A stretch of DNA of 64,000 bases, taken from positions 1-64,000 of the forward strand of contig CAMAVM010000012.1 of assembly GCA_945861705.1 (NCBI GenBank), given 5' to 3'. Positions within the stretch are counted from its first letter, which is position 1. The number at the start of each line of letters is the position of its first letter. Below, piece by piece: positions 61,223 to 64,000 of the stretch. Source of the DNA: Methylomagnum ishizawai. GTDB lineage: Bacteria; Pseudomonadota; Gammaproteobacteria; Methylococcales; Methylomonadaceae. The notes under the pieces are model-generated. The model was given only the letters and a program-made list of their open reading frames with translations. It did not search any database and was not told the origin of the DNA. A program made the translations under genes and the position numbers.

Positions 61223-63985
61223 GTGCGCAACTTAACTAAAGCTTTAACAGTGGTATCGTTACTGGCTCCCGTTAGTGGACATTCGTTAGGAATCGGTGAT
61301 ATCAGGGTGCGTTCTGCCCTTAATCAAAATCTTAGCGCCGAAATTTCATTAGTGGCTTCTCGCGGGGAAAGTCCATCAAACATCAAAGTCAGTCTAGCTT
61401 CACCCGAAAAATTTGATGAAGCGGGAGTGCCTTGGTCTTATTTTCTCTCAAAAATAAAATTTCAACCCATTGTTAAGCCGAATGGTTCAATGGTTATCAA
61501 AGTAAGCTCCAGAGAAGCACTGAAAGAACCTTATCTTAATTTTTTGCTTGAAGTTAGCTGGCCTAAAGGTAATTTGTATCGTGAATTTACCGTTTTGGTT
61601 GATCCGCCGACTGAGTATCAAGCACCAACAACGTATCAAGAACCGGCTTATCAAGAGCCTGCTTATCCCTTAACATCACGCTACGAAAACACCCTTCCTC
61701 AGCAACAAGAGTACGCTCCACCAAGGCAACGTCGCGTTCGACATTCTGCCAAACCACGGCGCAGTTCTGCGGGTAGCTATGGTGAGCAAATTACTACCAG
61801 ACGAAACGATACCTTATGGAATGTAGCTGAACGAGCGCGAGGAGCGGGTGTATCTGTAGAGCAGATGATGATTGCGTTGTATGAAAAAAACCCGCACGCT
61901 TTTTTTCAGCAGAACGTAAACGCATTATCAGCAGGTAAAACACTAAAAATCCCCGATAAAGAGGCCGTTCAGCAGTCCTCTCGTCAGGAAGCTTTGGCAG
62001 AATTTGGACGGCAAAACGATGCTTGGAATAACAATCGGTCGAGTATTCCTGCCGGAGAAGCACAGCTTGCAAAAGGTGACGAGGTTGATAGTCAGTTAAA
62101 ACTGGTCGCGCCAACTGATGCGACAGTCGGCCAAAACGAAGCAGTTTCGCCATCTAGCGAGCAAGCATCAGGTAATAGCAATACGGCTACCCCTGATGGA
62201 CAGCAGACGGCTACTGATAAAACTAACGGAAAAGCTCCAGCCACCCCTGTCGATGAAGCATTACAAAGCAAAATGGCCGCGCTTGAAAAGCAGATGGCGA
62301 TGATGCAAGAATTGATTGCGTTAAAAGACAAACAGCTTGCCGATTTACAAAACCCAGGTCAGGCGACAGCGCCAGCAACCCAAACACCGCCAGCACAGGT
62401 CGTACCACCTCCTGTTCCAGCAGAGCAAGTTAAGCCAGAGCCGATAGCACCCGTTGTGCCTGCACAGCCAGTCCAGACTGCTCCCATTCCTGTTAAACCG
62501 ATTCCGCCAGTTGCCCCTGTTAAGCCGATTGTTAAACCAGTCGTCAAACCTCCGGTGCAAGCTTCTGAACCTGTCGTTGAAGAACCCGATTCATCGCTAT
62601 TGTGGATAATTGGCGGCATAGGTGCGACCGTTTTATCCTTGTTTGGTTGGTTATGGTGGCGGAAAAGGAAAACTATTGAAGACACCGATGCCGAAAGCAT
62701 GTTTAGAAATTACAGCACCATGCGAAACAGTGATTCGACGGGGTTGTTTTCTTCTGCGGCTCGGAAGAAAATACCTGGGTCGGTCTCAGGTGAGAGTTCT
62801 TTCCTGAATGACTTCAAGGCGAGTGATTTTGAATCGTTTGAATCCTTCAATGTCGATCATGGCGATATTGATCCTGTTGCAGAAGCAGACGTTTACTTGG
62901 CTTATGGACGTTATCAACAAGCAGAAGACTTAATTAGACAAGCGATTAGGGACTTTCCAGATCGGGATGAGTGCAAATTAAAGTTGCTAGAAATTTTTCA
63001 CGCCAGCACCAATAAAGATGCGTTTGAAAGCTATGCAACAGAGTTGGTTGCAGCAGGTAAGAAAGATGACAAGGAATTTTGGCGGAAAGTGGTTGAATTC
63101 AGTAAAGATGTTTGCCCCGATTCTGAAATGTTCGCATCTTCTGGCAATGCAGCGGTATTTGCGACAGAATCGCTTGCAGACAATGTTCTGTTCAGCCCGT
63201 TTGATGATCTCAGTAATGAGTTAGGACCTATACAGGGAGCCGAACATCTAGGTACTGCTACCTTTGAAATTACTGATATTGACTCTGAGCAAGAACATAT
63301 TCTTGATGCCCCAGCCGAAGAGCCGCCTGTCCAACATCAAGCTGAGCCTGTTACCGGAATAGCCGAAACCCCAGAAAAAGAGTCAGAAATTGATCTTGGC
63401 TTATTTGAAGACGACCTTGGTGGACAACAGGACAATGAAACGATTGATTTTGATCTAGGACCATACCCAGAAGCCACCCAAAAAACCGAAACCGTAACGA
63501 CTCCCCCGCCAGATACACATGCGTTCAGTAGTGATACATCTGCACAGTTAGATGATTCCGGTGACAATGCCGAAGTTGAATCGTATGAATTCGATTTCAA
63601 TATGGATAAGCCAGAACTTTCTAAGCCTGCCAAACCAGAGACCGCTCAAGTCAATGAAACGTGGGATACCAATCAGACGATTGATTTTGCGATTGATGAT
63701 GTTGCTTCGACCGATACATTCGGCGATGACACTATCGACTTTAGTTTTGATTTAGAGCCAGCACAATTAGATACCGAAAAACCAGCCAGCAAAGATCAAG
63801 GCTTTATGGTGTCTGACTTGACTGACATGGATGAGTTGGAAACCAAACTGGATTTGGCAAAAGCTTATATAGACATGGGCGATGCTGATGCGGCTAAAGA
63901 GATTATCGAACAAGTACTTGAGCATGGATCGCCAGAACAAAAGGAAACTGCTCAAGAGCTTATGGATGATTTGAGTTTGGGATAA
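61223..63985 (+). CDS. fimV: FimV-like pilus/polarity protein
   Basis: The 920-residue protein starts at GTG after AAGGAG, with a signal peptide ending near GHSLGIGD. The conserved N-terminal FimV region contains RSALNQNLSAEISLV, and a LysM domain (about 190-250) contains RRNDTLWNVAERARG. A coiled coil around 345-375 and Pro/Gln/Val-rich repeats precede a single membrane segment at about 458-477. The acidic cytoplasmic part ends with the TPR-like FimV domain LDLAKAYIDMGDADAAKEII. FimV organises type IV pilus function and the pole. The gene is complete. Confidence 0.94.
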   Translation: MRNLTKALTVVSLLAPVSGHSLGIGDIRVRSALNQNLSAEISLVASRGESPSNIKVSLASPEKFDEAGVPWSYFLSKIKFQPIVKPNGSMVIKVSSREALKEPYLNFLLEVSWPKGNLYREFTVLVDPPTEYQAPTTYQEPAYQEPAYPLTSRYENTLPQQQEYAPPRQRRVRHSAKPRRSSAGSYGEQITTRRNDTLWNVAERARGAGVSVEQMMIALYEKNPHAFFQQNVNALSAGKTLKIPDKEAVQQSSRQEALAEFGRQNDAWNNNRSSIPAGEAQLAKGDEVDSQLKLVAPTDATVGQNEAVSPSSEQASGNSNTATPDGQQTATDKTNGKAPATPVDEALQSKMAALEKQMAMMQELIALKDKQLADLQNPGQATAPATQTPPAQVVPPPVPAEQVKPEPIAPVVPAQPVQTAPIPVKPIPPVAPVKPIVKPVVKPPVQASEPVVEEPDSSLLWIIGGIGATVLSLFGWLWWRKRKTIEDTDAESMFRNYSTMRNSDSTGLFSSAARKKIPGSVSGESSFLNDFKASDFESFESFNVDHGDIDPVAEADVYLAYGRYQQAEDLIRQAIRDFPDRDECKLKLLEIFHASTNKDAFESYATELVAAGKKDDKEFWRKVVEFSKDVCPDSEMFASSGNAAVFATESLADNVLFSPFDDLSNELGPIQGAEHLGTATFEITDIDSEQEHILDAPAEEPPVQHQAEPVTGIAETPEKESEIDLGLFEDDLGGQQDNETIDFDLGPYPEATQKTETVTTPPPDTHAFSSDTSAQLDDSGDNAEVESYEFDFNMDKPELSKPAKPETAQVNETWDTNQTIDFAIDDVASTDTFGDDTIDFSFDLEPAQLDTEKPASKDQGFMVSDLTDMDELETKLDLAKAYIDMGDADAAKEIIEQVLEHGSPEQKETAQELMDDLSLG

Positions 63986-64000
63986 GTTCATAAGCTCACA

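Overview
This window looks like a chromosomal segment of a gammaproteobacterial (type I) methanotroph, order Methylococcales. This is inferred from two facts. Gene orders typical of Gammaproteobacteria are present: argS with a SPOR-domain gene, glyQ-glyS-gmhB-plsC, asd-fimV, and a minor-pilin/pilY1 operon. They sit beside serine-cycle genes (malate thiokinase mtkAB, malyl-CoA lyase, serine-glyoxylate aminotransferase). No rRNA, tRNA, CRISPR array or complete prophage was seen.

Layout. 1-360: end of an IS110-type transposase abutting a broken tyrosine recombinase. 483-2869: argS and a SPOR protein. 3002-5091: small membrane proteins and a secreted DUF3761-repeat protein. 5200-9665: partial serine-cycle block, mcl-mtkA-mtkB divergent from sga. 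9698-12599: an unknown coiled-coil membrane protein, YaiI and a YheT hydrolase. 12613-25792: nitrate assimilation, with narK and a PP2C-kinase fusion on one strand and nirB-nirD-phzF-like-nasA plus a ferredoxin/membrane-anchor fusion on the other. Both arms have sigma54-type promoters, and NtrC-like sites lie between them. A VapBC-type toxin-antitoxin pair and a zinc-finger gene interrupt the nas arm. 26023-33461: zinc-ribbon protein, pilU, glyQS, gmhB, plsC and a lipoprotein. 33770-37347: TPR protein, rhlE, moaA. 37382-46714: a HEPN-MNT toxin-antitoxin pair lodged between two copies of the fimT promoter region, then fimT-pilV-pilW-pilX-pilY1-pilE. 46965-59171: lipid genes (fadE, fadB, fadA, an acyltransferase-hydrolase fusion, mlaA, glpD) with one DUF2971 gene. 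59428-63985: adk, asd, fimV.

How the genes fit together. Mcl and MtkAB interconvert malate, malyl-CoA, glyoxylate and acetyl-CoA, and Sga moves glyoxylate toward glycine. NarK, NasA and NirBD take nitrate to ammonium, and MoaA supplies the molybdenum cofactor pathway. PilU, the minor pilins, PilY1 and FimV point to type IV pili, but fimT and pilY1 each carry an apparent single-base frameshift. The lipid block combines beta-oxidation, acyl transfer, outer-membrane lipid trafficking and glycerol-3-phosphate oxidation.

Most noteworthy are the duplicated fimT promoter around HEPN-MNT, the nas cluster with a PhzF-like enzyme and a possible membrane-anchored cytoplasmic nitrate reductase, and the acyltransferase-hydrolase fusion beside mlaA.
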